Source: Streptomyces sp.
GTDB taxonomy: Bacteria; Actinomycetota; Actinomycetes; Streptomycetales; Streptomycetaceae
Length of the DNA stretch: 64,000 nt
Direction: 5' to 3'
NCBI RefSeq assembly: GCF_019510245.1
Contig: NZ_JAEKKT010000118.1
Location: 55,380 to 119,379, forward strand
This document shows positions 44,721 to 56,075 of this stretch, piece after piece (the stretch's first letter is position 1; every line of letters starts with the position of its first letter). A model generated the notes under the pieces. It did not search any database. It was given only the letters and a program-made list of their open reading frames with translations, and was not told the DNA's origin. Made by a program: the position numbers and the translations under genes.

Positions 44721-45347
44721 TCAGCACTCGAAGGGGCGGGCCGGCCAGGGCGCGTCGGCCGGGCGCAGCGCGTCGAGGCCGTCACCGGTGCGGGCGGCGA
44801 CCAGCGAGAGGACACCGGTGACCAGGCAGGTGTTGTGCAGGTCGCCGGCGAGGATCAGGCGCACCAGTTCGTCCACCGGCACGCGCGCGTACTCCAGGTC
44901 GGTCTCCTCGTGCTCCGACGCGAACCGCTCCCCCTCGGCCGCCGACAGATCGCGGGCCAGGAAGACCCGTACGGCCTCGTCGCAGCCGCCGGGGGTGGTG
45001 TACAGGTCGGTCAGCACCCGCCAGTCCTCCGCCTTGACGTGCGCCTCCTCGTACAGCTCGCGCTGGGCCGCGTGCAGCGGGTTCTCGCCGGGGACGTCGA
45101 GCAGGCCGGCCGGGATCTCCCAGAGCTTCTGCCGGACCGGGTGCCGGTACTGGCGGATGAGCAGCACCCGGTCCTCCTCGTCGAGGGCCAGGACGGCGAC
45201 CGAGCCGGGATGGACCTGGTAGTCGCGGCGGACCACCGAGCCGTCGGGCATGACCACCTCGTCCGTGCGGACCGAGGTCTTGTTGCCCACGAACGGGGTC
45301 TCCGTCGCGCGGATCTCCCACTCCTCGGGGGTGTCCTTGATCGTCAT
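44721..45347 (-). CDS. ADP-ribose pyrophosphatase (Nudix)
   Basis: 208 residues. The Nudix box reads GLLDVPGENPLHAAQRELYE then EAHV, with His in place of the usual Gly of EExGU; all catalytic Glu residues remain. VLLIRQYRHPVRQKLWEIPAG and TPGGCDEAVRVFLARDL mark the ADPRase subgroup. It hydrolyses ADP-ribose and related nucleotides. ATG at 45347 lies 86 bp downstream of the pyrG stop, so it may be co-transcribed with pyrG. Confidence 0.88.
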   Translation of the reverse strand: MTIKDTPEEWEIRATETPFVGNKTSVRTDEVVMPDGSVVRRDYQVHPGSVAVLALDEEDRVLLIRQYRHPVRQKLWEIPAGLLDVPGENPLHAAQRELYEEAHVKAEDWRVLTDLYTTPGGCDEAVRVFLARDLSAAEGERFASEHEETDLEYARVPVDELVRLILAGDLHNTCLVTGVLSLVAARTGDGLDALRPADAPWPARPFEC

Positions 45348-45379
45348 GCCCTGCCGCCCTTCGAAGTGCACAGATGAAA

Positions 45380-45414
45380 CCGGGGTGCCCACCCTTTGAA
45401 GGTATGCACCCCGG
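45380..45414. terminator. possible attenuator/terminator between pyrG and Nudix gene
   Basis: CCGGGGTGC and GCACCCCGG pair over 9 bp around a 17-base loop, just past the pyrG 3' side. Confidence 0.35.
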
Positions 45415-45433
45415 CCACCGTACAACCGGTGTG

Positions 45434-47104
<1,671 letters not shown>

Positions 47105-47621
47105 GGCCAAGAGGGGGCTCCCGTGGTCGCGGTCTGTCGTGCGGTACGGCTGCCGTCCTGGAGTTTCCGGGGTGGTGCCGTCGCTGCGGTTCGGGGGATT
47201 CACGCCCACCGGTCCACGGGCTACCAGGGTATCAGCGCCGCGCAGAGATGGCTTCCGGCCACGCTCCGTACACACGTCGGCACGGACATGGGGCCTCCCT
47301 TACCGGCTTTTCACCCAGGGCTCACCCGTTCGGCCCACACAGGTTGCCCGGAGCGGCACGCAGATCATCTACGTGCGTCGTATCCTGCTCGGACACTCGC
47401 TGCCGAGCCCGGCCGGAAAACACGGCACACCCCCGCCCGTAACTCCCGGAACAACGAGAGCTTGGCAGTTCGTTGAGCTATGACTGTCGTTTTGCCTCAG
47501 GGCAGGGCGGGCTGCTTTGCTTCACCGCTCAACGACGCACAACAACAACCCCCCTTGACCGCACTAGCGACAGCCCCCCGTCTGCCCGGGGGGTGACGTG
47601 GCCGTTCGACTGGAGTTGCAC
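47105..47621. other. divergent intergenic region between pyrG and GH15
   Basis: 517 bp with promoters of both genes. A TACCCT word lies on the minus strand about 120 bp upstream of pyrG, and CCTTGACCGC lies near 47554 on the plus strand. Open frames here lack ribosome sites or coding character. Confidence 0.4.
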
Positions 47622-49424
47622 GTGGCCGGGCGCATCGAAGATTACGCACTCATCGGAGACATGCAGACCGCTGCCCTGGTCTGCCGGGACGGCACAGTCG
47701 ACTGGCTGTGCCTGCCCCGCTTCGACTCGCATGCCATCTTCGCCGGTCTGCTGGGCACCGAGGAGCACGGCTTCTGGCGGCTCGGCCCGGCGCACGCGGC
47801 CGACTCCCAGCCGCCGACCGCGGCGCGCCGCACCTACCGCGGCGACTCGCTGATCCTGGAGTCCGAGTGGGACACCCCGCGCGGCACGGTCCGGGTCACC
47901 GACTTCATGCCCCCGCGTGACGGCGCGCCCCAGCTGATCCGCATCGTCGAGGGCGTCACCGGCCGGGTGCCGATGCGCTCGGTGCTGCGGATGCGGTTCT
48001 CCTACGGCCGGGTCGTCCCCTGGGTGCACAAGCACGACGGCCGTACGGTCGCCGTCGCGGGCCCCGACTCGGTGTGGTTCGACACCTCGGCGGAGACCTA
48101 CGGCAAGGCGCTGACCACGTACGCGGACTTCACGGTGGCCCCGGGCGACCGGATCGCGTTCACGATCTCCTGGGAGCCCTCGCACAAGCAGCCGCCCGCG
48201 CTGCCGGAGCCGGAGCAGTCGCTGCAGGCGACCGAGGACTTCTGGCGGGAGTGGGTCGAGCACTGCACGTACCACGGCCCGTACCGCGAGGCGGTGGTCC
48301 GCTCGCTGATCACGCTGAAGGCCCTGACCTACGCCCCCACGGGCGGCATCGTCGCGGCCCCCACCACGTCCCTCCCGGAGGACATCGCCGGTGTCCGCAA
48401 CTGGGACTACCGCTACACCTGGCTACGCGACGCGGCCATCACCCTGTCCTCGCTGCTGCGCACCGGCTACCGCGAGGAGGCCCGCGCCTGGCGCGAGTGG
48501 CTGCTGCGCGCGGTCGCCGGCGACCCCGAGAACCTGCAGATCATGTACGGCATCGCGGGCGAGCGCGAACTGGGCGAGGCCGAGCTGGACTGGCTGCCCG
48601 GCTACGAGAACTCGGCGCCGGTCCGGGTCGGCAACGGCGCGGCGCACCAGCTCCAGCTCGACGTCTACGGCGAGGTCACCGAGGCCCTGCACCTGGCCCA
48701 CATGACCGGCCTCGCCCGCAACGACTACGCCTCCCTCCTCCAGCTGAAGCTGATCCGCTACCTGGAGGACCACTGGGACGAGCCGGACGAGGGCATCTGG
48801 GAGGTGCGCGGGCCGCGCCGGCACTTCGTGCACTCCAAGGTGATGGCCTGGGTCGCCGTGGACCGGACCATCAAGCTGATCGAGTCCGGGGACGCGGACG
48901 GCCCGCTGGAGCGCTGGAAGGAGCTGCGCGACGACATCCACCGGGACGTCTGCGAGCGCGGCTACGACAAGGAGCGCAACACCTTCACGCAGTCGTACGG
49001 CTCGCAGGAGCTGGACGCGTCGCTGCTGCTGATCCCCCAGATGGGTTTCCTGCCGCCGGACGACAAGCGGGTCATCGGCACCATCGAGGCGATCCAGCGC
49101 GAGCTGTCCACCTCGGACGGCTTCATCCTGCGCTACCCGACCTCGGGCGGCGAGGAGGGCGTGGACGGCCTGCCCGGCGACGAGGGAGCCTTCCTGGCGT
49201 GCTCGTTCTGGATGGCCGACGACCTCGCGATGATCGGGCGCGTCGACGAGGCCCGCAAGCTGTTCGAGAAGCTTCTCGCGCTGCGCAACGACCTCGGGCT
49301 GCTGGCGGAGGAGTGGGATCCGCGGCTGAAGCGGCAGGTGGGGAACTTCCCGCAGGCGTTCAGCCATGTGCCGTTGATCGATACGGCGCTGCGGCTGACT
49401 GCGTCGGGCGCGTACGGGGGGTAG
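47622..49424 (+). CDS. glycoside hydrolase family 15 protein
   Basis: 600 residues. The start GRIEDYALIGDMQTAALVCRDGTVDWLCLPRFDS and the (alpha/alpha)6-barrel motifs NWDYRYTWLRDAAIT, SQELDASLLLIPQMGFL and DEGAFLACSFWMADDLA identify a GH15 glucoamylase/trehalase-type enzyme. No signal peptide, so it acts inside the cell, possibly on trehalose or alpha-glucans. GTG at 47622 was preferred to 47598 because GGAG lies 6 bp upstream and the family N-terminus starts there. Confidence 0.9.
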   Translation: MAGRIEDYALIGDMQTAALVCRDGTVDWLCLPRFDSHAIFAGLLGTEEHGFWRLGPAHAADSQPPTAARRTYRGDSLILESEWDTPRGTVRVTDFMPPRDGAPQLIRIVEGVTGRVPMRSVLRMRFSYGRVVPWVHKHDGRTVAVAGPDSVWFDTSAETYGKALTTYADFTVAPGDRIAFTISWEPSHKQPPALPEPEQSLQATEDFWREWVEHCTYHGPYREAVVRSLITLKALTYAPTGGIVAAPTTSLPEDIAGVRNWDYRYTWLRDAAITLSSLLRTGYREEARAWREWLLRAVAGDPENLQIMYGIAGERELGEAELDWLPGYENSAPVRVGNGAAHQLQLDVYGEVTEALHLAHMTGLARNDYASLLQLKLIRYLEDHWDEPDEGIWEVRGPRRHFVHSKVMAWVAVDRTIKLIESGDADGPLERWKELRDDIHRDVCERGYDKERNTFTQSYGSQELDASLLLIPQMGFLPPDDKRVIGTIEAIQRELSTSDGFILRYPTSGGEEGVDGLPGDEGAFLACSFWMADDLAMIGRVDEARKLFEKLLALRNDLGLLAEEWDPRLKRQVGNFPQAFSHVPLIDTALRLTASGAYGG

Positions 49425-49444
49425 CGCCGCCGCTCGTCGGTTGT

Positions 49445-49530
49445 CTGCGGGTGCGTGGGGGCTGGTCGCGCCCACGCGGCGGCAGCCGCATATCAGACAG
49501 GGCCCCGCGCCCCCTTTGGGGCGCCCAGCT
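49445..49530 (-). repeat. dispersed repeat, family G, copy B
   Basis: On the minus strand: GCGCCCCAAAGGGGGCGCGG, then ATATGCGGCTGCCGCCGCG and GGGCGCGACCAGCC. It is an inverted near-copy of 13171-13257. It lies between GH15 and the FAD oxidase and touches the -10 box of the latter. Confidence 0.85.
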
Positions 49531-49533
49531 GCT

Positions 49534-49539
49534 TAGGCT
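49534..49539 (+). promoter_or_regulatory. -10 box for leaderless FAD oxidase mRNA
   Basis: TAGGCT ends 7 bp before ATG 49547. There is no Shine-Dalgarno. Confidence 0.5.
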
Positions 49540-49546
49540 GGTAACC

Positions 49547-50896
49547 ATGGCTCCCCCGTCGAGGGCGCACTCGGCTCTCGTTGAGCTGCGTGAGGATCTG
49601 GTCGGCGACGTGTTCGTCCCCAGGGACCCGGGGTACGACGAGGCCCGGACCGTTTTCAACGGCATGGTCGACCGGCGGCCTGCCGTGATCGCCCAGTGCG
49701 TGGACGAGGCCGACGTGGTCCGTGCCGTGCGGTTCGGGCGGGAGCTGGACCTGAAGGTCGCGGTGCGCGGCGGCGGGCACGGTGTGGCGGGCTCGGCGGT
49801 CGCCGACGCCGCGCTGGTGGTGGATCTGCGCCGGATGAACGGGGTGGCCGTCGACCCGGTGGCGGAGGCCGTACGGGTGCAGGGCGGGGCGGTGATGAGC
49901 CGTCTGGACCGGGCGGCCCAGGCCTACGGTCTCGCCACCACCGGTTCCCGGGACTCCGCCACCGGAGTCTGCGGTTTCGTGCTGGGCGGCGGGTCGGGGT
50001 GGCTGGAGCGCGCCTTCGGGGCGGCCGTCGACAACCTGGTCGGCGTCGAGCTGGTGACCGCTGACGGTGAGCGCGTCCACGCCGACGCCGACGCCGACCC
50101 GGAGCTGTTCTGGGCGCTGCACGGTGGCGGCGGGAACTTCGGCGTCGTCACCGCGCTCACGCTCCGGCTGCACGACCTGCCGGTGTTCTCGGCCGCGCTG
50201 CTGCGATACCCCGCGGCGTCCGGCCCGGACGCCGTCCGCGCCTTCCGCGAGATGATCCGCACCGGCCCCGACCAGGTGGGCGGGGCCGTGCTCCGGACCG
50301 CCGCCGAGGGCAGCCCGGAGTACACCGTGCTCGTGACCCACGTGGGGGGCGAGGAGGGCCTGCGCAGGGCCGCCGGGCCGCTGCTCGCGCTGCCGCACGG
50401 GGCGGAGCTCGCCGGCCCGCTGCCGTACGGCGAGGTGCAGGGGCTGCTGGACCTTCCGGGCGGGCTGCGGAACCACTGGTCGGCCGAGTGCCTGGCCGAT
50501 CTGCCCGACGCGGCGGTGGACGCCTGGTGCGGCCGCGTGGACCCGCCGGTGCCGGCCGGCAGCAGGGATGTGCTGTTCCCGCTGGGCGGGGCGGTCGCCT
50601 CGGGACCGGCGGAGTACCCGCTGGCCTACCGGAACGCGGCCTGGGTGGTGCACCCCCTCGGGTGCTGGGCGGATCCGGGCGACGACGAGCGGGTGATCGC
50701 GTGGGTGCGGGCCGTCCGTGCCGGGGTCCGGCCGTGGTCCACCGGCGCGGTCTGCCTGAACCTGGTCGGCGACGAGGGCCCGGACCGGGTGCGGGCCGGT
50801 CTGGGCGTGGGGAACGCGCTGCGGCTCGGCAAGGTGAAGCGGCGCTGGGACCCCGACAACGTCTTCCGCTTCAACCACAACATCAGACCGCTCTGA
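49547..50896 (+). CDS. FAD-linked oxidase (berberine bridge enzyme-like)
   Basis: 449 residues. The PCMH-type FAD domain has KVAVRGGGHGVAGSAV (His for covalent flavin) and TGVCGFVLGGGSGWLERAFG; a Cys occurs where bicovalent members attach the second bond. The C-terminal substrate domain ends WDPDNVFRFNHNIRPL, the BBE terminus. It is presumably an oxidase of a sugar or secondary metabolite; no signal peptide. The start codon is set by a TAGGCT box. Confidence 0.87.
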   Translation: MAPPSRAHSALVELREDLVGDVFVPRDPGYDEARTVFNGMVDRRPAVIAQCVDEADVVRAVRFGRELDLKVAVRGGGHGVAGSAVADAALVVDLRRMNGVAVDPVAEAVRVQGGAVMSRLDRAAQAYGLATTGSRDSATGVCGFVLGGGSGWLERAFGAAVDNLVGVELVTADGERVHADADADPELFWALHGGGGNFGVVTALTLRLHDLPVFSAALLRYPAASGPDAVRAFREMIRTGPDQVGGAVLRTAAEGSPEYTVLVTHVGGEEGLRRAAGPLLALPHGAELAGPLPYGEVQGLLDLPGGLRNHWSAECLADLPDAAVDAWCGRVDPPVPAGSRDVLFPLGGAVASGPAEYPLAYRNAAWVVHPLGCWADPGDDERVIAWVRAVRAGVRPWSTGAVCLNLVGDEGPDRVRAGLGVGNALRLGKVKRRWDPDNVFRFNHNIRPL

Positions 50897-50949
50897 GCGG
50901 GTCCCGGCGGAGCGCCGAGCGGAAGGTGCCGTGGAGGCGTTCACCCAGG

Positions 50950-50955
50950 TAGCGT
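50950..50955 (+). promoter_or_regulatory. -10 box for leaderless PucR regulator mRNA
   Basis: TAGCGT ends 7 bp before ATG 50963. Confidence 0.5.
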
Positions 50956-50962
50956 CCGCTGC

Positions 50963-52603
50963 ATGGACAGCGGTAGGGGCAGCGAACCCGACGACCAGGG
51001 CGCCGGGATCACCGTGCAGCGGGCACTGGAGCTGCCGGGGCTGCGCAGCGGGCTCCCAGAGATCCTGGCGGGCGCCGACCGGCTGCACCGCACCGTGCGC
51101 TGGGTGCACGCGGGCGAGGTGCCGAACATCGCCTCGCTGCTGAAGGGCGGCGAACTGCTGCTGACCACCGGCTACGGCCTGGGCACCCGGCCGGCCGAGC
51201 AGCGGGCGTTCGTGCGCACCCTGGCCGAGCGGGGCATCGCCGCCCTGGTGGTGGAGCTGGGCGCGCGTTTCTCCCGGCTGCCCGCCACCCTCGTCGACAC
51301 CGCCCGGGCGACCGGGCTGCCGCTGGTCGTGCTGCACCGCGAGGTGCCGTTCGTGACGGTGACGGAGGAGATCCACACCGAGATCGTCAACCACCACTAC
51401 GCCCTCCTGCAGCGCGCCGAGGAGGTGCACCGCCGCTGCACCGAGGCCCTGCTGGGCGGCGGCGGGGTCCCCCAGGTGCTCGCCATCCTGGCCGACTTCG
51501 GCGGCAACCCGGTCTTCCTGGAGACCGCCGACGGCCGGCTCCTGTACGCCGCCGGCTCGGGGCCCGAGGGGGCCGACCCGCTCCAGGTGTGGGAGGGACT
51601 GCGCGGCCAGCACAAGGACGCGCCGCCGACCGGGGTGGTCCTGGTGGACGTGCCCGGCGGGGGGCCGGGAGCGGGGTCGGTGCGCGCCCGGTTGGTCCTG
51701 CTGCCCGTCCGCGGGCCGCTCGCCCCGGTGCACCGCATCGCCGCCGAACGCGCCGCCGGCATCCTGGCCGTCGTCCTGATGCAGGCCCGTCAGGAGGAGG
51801 AGCTGGCGGCGCGCGGGCGCGGCGACTTCCTGACCGACCTCGCCGAGGGCCGCATCTCCGCCGAGGACGCCCCGGCGCAGGCCCGGGTCCTCGGCTTCAA
51901 GCCCGGCAGCAGCCCGCTGCTGCCGGTGGTCATGCGGGTCGGCGACGCCCTGCCCCCCGGCGGCGGCTGGGCGGTGCTGGCCCGCGCGGTGGGCGAGGAG
52001 CTGACCGCCGTGGGTGTGCCCGTCCTGCTCGGCGTACGACCGGTCGAGGGCCGCGTGCCGCTGCTCCTGGGCCTGCGCTCGGAGGCGGAGCGGACGACGG
52101 TCGCGGACCGGGTCGCGGCAGCGCTCAGGGCGGGGGTGGAGCGCGCCGGGATGCAGCGTCCCGGAGCCGCTGCGCCGGTGGTGGTGGTCGGCGCGGCCGG
52201 CGGCTGGGCGGCGGTGTCGGCGGGCCTGCGGCATGCGGCAGAGACGGCGGCCGCGGCCCAGGGCCTCTCCGACCGGCCCTGGTTCGACGCCCGCCGCCTC
52301 GACATCGACCTCCTCCTGTGGCGGCTGCGCGACCACCCCGACCTGGCGGCTTTCGTCGACCGCGCGATCGGCCCGCTGCGCGACCACGACCACCGCTCCA
52401 AGCCGCCGTTGCTGCCGACCCTGGAGACCTACCTGGCCCACGCGGGCCGCAAGGCGGAGACGGCCCGTGAACTCCACCTCAACCGGCAGACCCTCTACAA
52501 CCGCCTCGCCCGCATCGGGGAGTTGCTCGGCACGGACCTCGACGACCCGCAGGCGGTCATGGCGTTGAGCCTGGCGCTGCGGGCCCGCCGGCACGTTCCC
52601 TAG
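50963..52603 (+). CDS. PucR family transcriptional regulator
   Basis: 546 residues. The N-terminal PucR domain has VRWVHAGEVPNIASLLKGGELLLTTGYGL; a middle CdaR/GGDEF-like region follows; the C-terminal HTH_30 has TLETYLAHAGRKAETARELHLNRQTLYNRLARI. Such proteins activate purine, amino-acid or other catabolic genes. The target is unknown; the upstream FAD oxidase is a candidate. The start is leaderless, with TAGCGT 7 bp before ATG. Confidence 0.9.
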   Translation: MDSGRGSEPDDQGAGITVQRALELPGLRSGLPEILAGADRLHRTVRWVHAGEVPNIASLLKGGELLLTTGYGLGTRPAEQRAFVRTLAERGIAALVVELGARFSRLPATLVDTARATGLPLVVLHREVPFVTVTEEIHTEIVNHHYALLQRAEEVHRRCTEALLGGGGVPQVLAILADFGGNPVFLETADGRLLYAAGSGPEGADPLQVWEGLRGQHKDAPPTGVVLVDVPGGGPGAGSVRARLVLLPVRGPLAPVHRIAAERAAGILAVVLMQARQEEELAARGRGDFLTDLAEGRISAEDAPAQARVLGFKPGSSPLLPVVMRVGDALPPGGGWAVLARAVGEELTAVGVPVLLGVRPVEGRVPLLLGLRSEAERTTVADRVAAALRAGVERAGMQRPGAAAPVVVVGAAGGWAAVSAGLRHAAETAAAAQGLSDRPWFDARRLDIDLLLWRLRDHPDLAAFVDRAIGPLRDHDHRSKPPLLPTLETYLAHAGRKAETARELHLNRQTLYNRLARIGELLGTDLDDPQAVMALSLALRARRHVP

Positions 52604-52625
52604 GGGCCGGGACGCCCCGCAGGCC

Positions 52626-53762
52626 TTACGGAAGGGGCCGGGGCTGCGTCAACTCGTCGTACACGCTCAGCACTTGGGCCACGGTCTCGTCCTCCGTGGG
52701 CCAGCTCGCCGCCTGCCGGGAACCCCGCTCGCGCAGCTCCGCACAGCGCTCGGGGTCGCCGAGGAGGCGTACGACGGCGTCGGCGAGGGCCCGTGCGTCG
52801 CCGTACGCGACCAGCTCGGCCGCGTCGCCCACCAGGTCGGGGACACCGCCGACGGCGGTCGCGACGAGCGGCACGCGTGCGTGCAGGGCCTCCTGGGCGA
52901 GGACGGAACGGGACTCCCAACTGCTGGGCAGCAGCGCCAGATCGGCGGCGGCGAGCAGTTCGGTGACGTCGTCGCGGCGCCCGATCAGCCGAACGGGCAG
53001 CTCCTCGTCCTCGATCCGCCGCTGCAACGCCGGGCGCAGCGGCCCCTCGCCGGCGATGACGAGGAGCGGTACGGGATCGAGGCGGCACCAGCCACGCGCC
53101 GCGTCCAGCAGGACGTCGTAGCCGCGGTGCCGGTCGAGGGAGCCGACGGCGATGAGCAACGGCCGCCCAATGGCGCCGAGTTCGGCACGGACCTTGGGGT
53201 GCAGCAGCTCCGCCTCGTCCTGGTCCACGGGGCGCCGCAGGCCGGGCAGCGCCACGGCGGCGAGCCGGGCGTCCCGGGCGCCGGTACGGCGGGCCCGGTC
53301 CACCAGGTCGGAGGTGGTCCCGAGCACCACGGCGGCCGCCCGCACCACCCGCCGCTCCAGCATCCGCAGCAGATGTGCCCGGGCGCCCTCGGCATGCGCC
53401 CGGTTGTGCCAGGTAACGACCAGCGGGGTGTTGCGGCCGCTCAGCGCCAGCGCCGCGCGGAAGGAGGCGTGCAGGCCGTGGGCGTGCACCAGGTCGGCGT
53501 CCGTGCAGGCCGCGCGGAGCGCCGCCACCGACCCCGGGTCGCTGCTGCGCGGCACGTGCACGTGGTCGGCGCCGACGCCCGAGAAGCCGTAGGCGTGATC
53601 GGCCTCGGCGGGGGCGCACACCGTGACCCGCACGCCCCGCGCGACGAGGCCGGCGGCCAGCGAACGCACGTGCACGCTGCTGCCGGCGTTGCCGCCGCCC
53701 AGCACCTGCACGGTGCGCAGCTGCGACTGACCGTGCGGTGCGTTGCTGCTCACGGGGCTCAC
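52626..53762 (-). CDS. glycosyltransferase family 4 protein
   Basis: 378 residues from the GTG chosen (AGGAG lies 10 bp upstream). TVQVLGGGNAGSSVHVRSLAAGLVARG is the GT-B N-terminal half; the C-terminal half has LIAVGSLDRHRGYDVLLDA, VIAGEGPLRPAL and the nucleotide-sugar motif SWESRSVLAQEALHARVPLVATAVGG. It transfers a sugar from NDP-sugar to an unknown acceptor. GTG at 53801 is an alternative, with TACGTT 5 bp upstream. It is convergent with the PucR gene, with no clear terminator. Confidence 0.85.
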   Translation of the reverse strand: MSPVSSNAPHGQSQLRTVQVLGGGNAGSSVHVRSLAAGLVARGVRVTVCAPAEADHAYGFSGVGADHVHVPRSSDPGSVAALRAACTDADLVHAHGLHASFRAALALSGRNTPLVVTWHNRAHAEGARAHLLRMLERRVVRAAAVVLGTTSDLVDRARRTGARDARLAAVALPGLRRPVDQDEAELLHPKVRAELGAIGRPLLIAVGSLDRHRGYDVLLDAARGWCRLDPVPLLVIAGEGPLRPALQRRIEDEELPVRLIGRRDDVTELLAAADLALLPSSWESRSVLAQEALHARVPLVATAVGGVPDLVGDAAELVAYGDARALADAVVRLLGDPERCAELRERGSRQAASWPTEDETVAQVLSVYDELTQPRPLP

Positions 53763-54098
53763 GCGGCCGGGGCTCCTGGTTCGGCGTGGGGCGGTCACGA
53801 GGGAACGTACAGAAGGTATCGGGGCCGAGGGCAGCACCGCGCGCGCCTCCCCCGGACACCGCTTTCCCCTCAAGGATGCCAGCACACAAGGGTGTTCCGG
53901 GCACTCGGAGAAGGCACATACCGAGGCGGGCCGGGGCAATGCGCCGGACCGTATCACCCGGGAGAGTGACGAAAACGCCGTCGCGGAGGAAGCGGCCGAC
54001 AGCTTCCGGCAGCTTCCGGCCGGCTGAGCGAACGGCGAGGCGGCCGGTGAACGGCCCAGGGCGGGCGACGCCCTGCGCCGCCCGCCCCCCGCGGTGCG
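53763..54098. other. intergenic region between GT4 and recN
   Basis: 336 bp. It contains the recN terminator hairpin and a short tandem repeat CAGCTTCCGG. Small plus-strand frames here are rich in Arg and lack a ribosome site; none is called. Confidence 0.4.
54059..54087. terminator. hairpin downstream of recN
   Basis: GGGCGGGC and GCCCGCCC arms around a 13-base loop, 11 bp past the recN stop. Confidence 0.55.
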
Positions 54099-55838
54099 TC
54101 AGCGGTCCGCCCGCGCCGTGGCCAGCAGTTCCTCGGCGTGCGCCCGTGCCGTCTCCGAGTCCTCCTGGCCCGCCAGCATGCGGGACAGCTCCCGGACCCG
54201 CTCCTCGCCCTCCAGGACCTTCACGCCCGAGCGGGTGACCGAGCCGTCGTTGGTCTTCTCGACCAGCAACTGGCGGTCCGCGAAGGCGGCGACCTGGGGA
54301 AGGTGCGTGACGACGACCACCTGCGCGGACTTGGCGAGCTTGGCCAGGCGCCGGCCGATCTCCACCGCCGCCTTGCCGCCCACGCCCGCGTCGACCTCGT
54401 CGAAGAGGTACGTCGGGACCGGGTCGGTGCCCGCGAAGACGACCTCCACGGCGAGCATCACGCGGGACAGCTCACCGCCGGAGGCGCCCTTGGCGATGGG
54501 GCGGGGCGGGGCGCCGGGGTGCGGGGCGAGGAGCAGTTCGACCTCGTCGGCGCCCGCCGGGCCGTAGGCCACCGCCCGGCCGCCGACCTCCACGCCCTCC
54601 GGGTCCTCGGTCTGCCGGATGGCGAAGGACACGCGCGCGTGCGGCATCGCCAGGGAGCCCAGCTCGGCGGTGACGGCGGCCGCGAACCGTTCGGCGGCCT
54701 CGGTGCGCGCATCGGTCAGGGCCTGTGCGAGACCGCCCAGTTCGACCCGCAGGGCATCCCGCTCGGCGGTCAGCTCGTCGATCCGCTCGTCGTCGCCGTC
54801 GAGTTCGGTGAGCCGCGCGGCACCCTGCTCGGCCCAGGCCAACACCGCATCGATGCCGTCACCGTGCCCGCCGTACTTGCGGGTGAGCGCGGTGAGCGCG
54901 GCGCGCCGCTCCTCCACGGCCGCGAGCCGCAGCGGATCGGCGTCCAGGTCGTCGGCGTACCCGGCCAGCTCGCCCGCGACGTCGCCCAGCAGGATCCCGA
55001 TCTCGCCGATCCGGTCGGCGAGCGCGGCGAGCGCCGGGTCGTGCGACCGTACGGCCTCCAGGGCCCGGTGCGCGCCCGCGACGAGCGTGGCCGCGTCGAT
55101 GCCCTCGGGGTCCTCGGGGTTGCCCGCGAGCGCGGAGTGCGCGGCGGTCGCGGCGGACGACAGCGCCTCGGCGTGCCCGAGCCGCTCGGCCTCCTCGGCC
55201 AGCTCGACGTCCTCGCCGGCCCTCGGCTCCACACCCGCGATCTCGTCCAGCCCGAAGCGGAGCATGTCGGCCTCCTGGGCCCGCTCACGCGCGCGCGTGA
55301 CGATCTCCTCCAGCTCCACCGCCACGGCCCGCAGCCGCCGGTAGGCCTCGCCGTACTTGGCCAGCGGCACGGCGACCCCGTCGCCCGCGTACCGGTCGAG
55401 GGCCTGCCGCTGCCGGGACAGCTTCAGCAGCCCCTGCTGGTCGGTCTGCCCGTGCACGGCCACCAGGTCGTCGGCGAGGTCGGCGAGCAGCCCCACGGGC
55501 ACGCTCCGGCCGCCCAGGTGCGCCCGCGAGCGTCCCTCGGCGGAAACGGTACGGCTGATGAGCAGCGCCCCGTCGTCCAGCTCGGCGCCGGCCTCCTCGG
55601 CCCGTACGGCCGCCGAGGCTCCGGCGGGCACGGTGACCCGGCCCTCGACGACCGCCTTCTCCGACCCGATCCGCACGAGCGCGGGATCGGCCCGCCCGCC
55701 GAGCAGCAGCCCCAGGCTGGTGACCACCATGGTCTTGCCCGCACCGGTCTCACCGGTGACGGCGGTGAACCCCGGCGACAGCTCGACGACGGCATCGTCG
55801 ATGACCCCGAGTGACCGTATCCGCATTTCTTCCAGCAC
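54099..55838 (-). CDS. recN: DNA repair ATPase RecN
   Basis: 579 residues, SMC-like. MRIRSLGVIDDAVVELSPGF, then Walker A GETGAGKT near residue 34; a long coiled-coil middle; ABC signature GASGGELSRVMLAVE and Walker B TYLFDEVDAGVGG at the C-terminal end. It acts in double-strand break repair. GTG at 55838 (VLEEMRIRS) was used; an in-frame ATG at 55826 is possible. It follows nadK by 237 bp. Confidence 0.95.
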   Translation of the reverse strand: MLEEMRIRSLGVIDDAVVELSPGFTAVTGETGAGKTMVVTSLGLLLGGRADPALVRIGSEKAVVEGRVTVPAGASAAVRAEEAGAELDDGALLISRTVSAEGRSRAHLGGRSVPVGLLADLADDLVAVHGQTDQQGLLKLSRQRQALDRYAGDGVAVPLAKYGEAYRRLRAVAVELEEIVTRARERAQEADMLRFGLDEIAGVEPRAGEDVELAEEAERLGHAEALSSAATAAHSALAGNPEDPEGIDAATLVAGAHRALEAVRSHDPALAALADRIGEIGILLGDVAGELAGYADDLDADPLRLAAVEERRAALTALTRKYGGHGDGIDAVLAWAEQGAARLTELDGDDERIDELTAERDALRVELGGLAQALTDARTEAAERFAAAVTAELGSLAMPHARVSFAIRQTEDPEGVEVGGRAVAYGPAGADEVELLLAPHPGAPPRPIAKGASGGELSRVMLAVEVVFAGTDPVPTYLFDEVDAGVGGKAAVEIGRRLAKLAKSAQVVVVTHLPQVAAFADRQLLVEKTNDGSVTRSGVKVLEGEERVRELSRMLAGQEDSETARAHAEELLATARADR

Positions 55839-56075
55839 GGGGAAGACCTTACGAGGTAGGGCCCAAGAAGCGCGAGGCACCCTGTCACCCGCGCGAGTGG
55901 AGAAGCACCCCGAAGAGCCACGGGACCGCATCGACATGCCGACGACCGTCCCTTCCCGAAGGCCACGGGGCCACATGGATACGCCGGTGGCTGTCCCTAC
56001 CTGAAGAGGAACTGCGCGATCAGCCACAGCGCACCCGCACCCGCCGACGCACCGGAACCAGCCCCCACGCACGCG

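Noticed and set aside
55997..56071. 23-residue hydrophobic peptide frame before recN (minus strand)
   Set aside because: Begins near the end of nadK with no ribosome site; could be chance in G/C-rich DNA.
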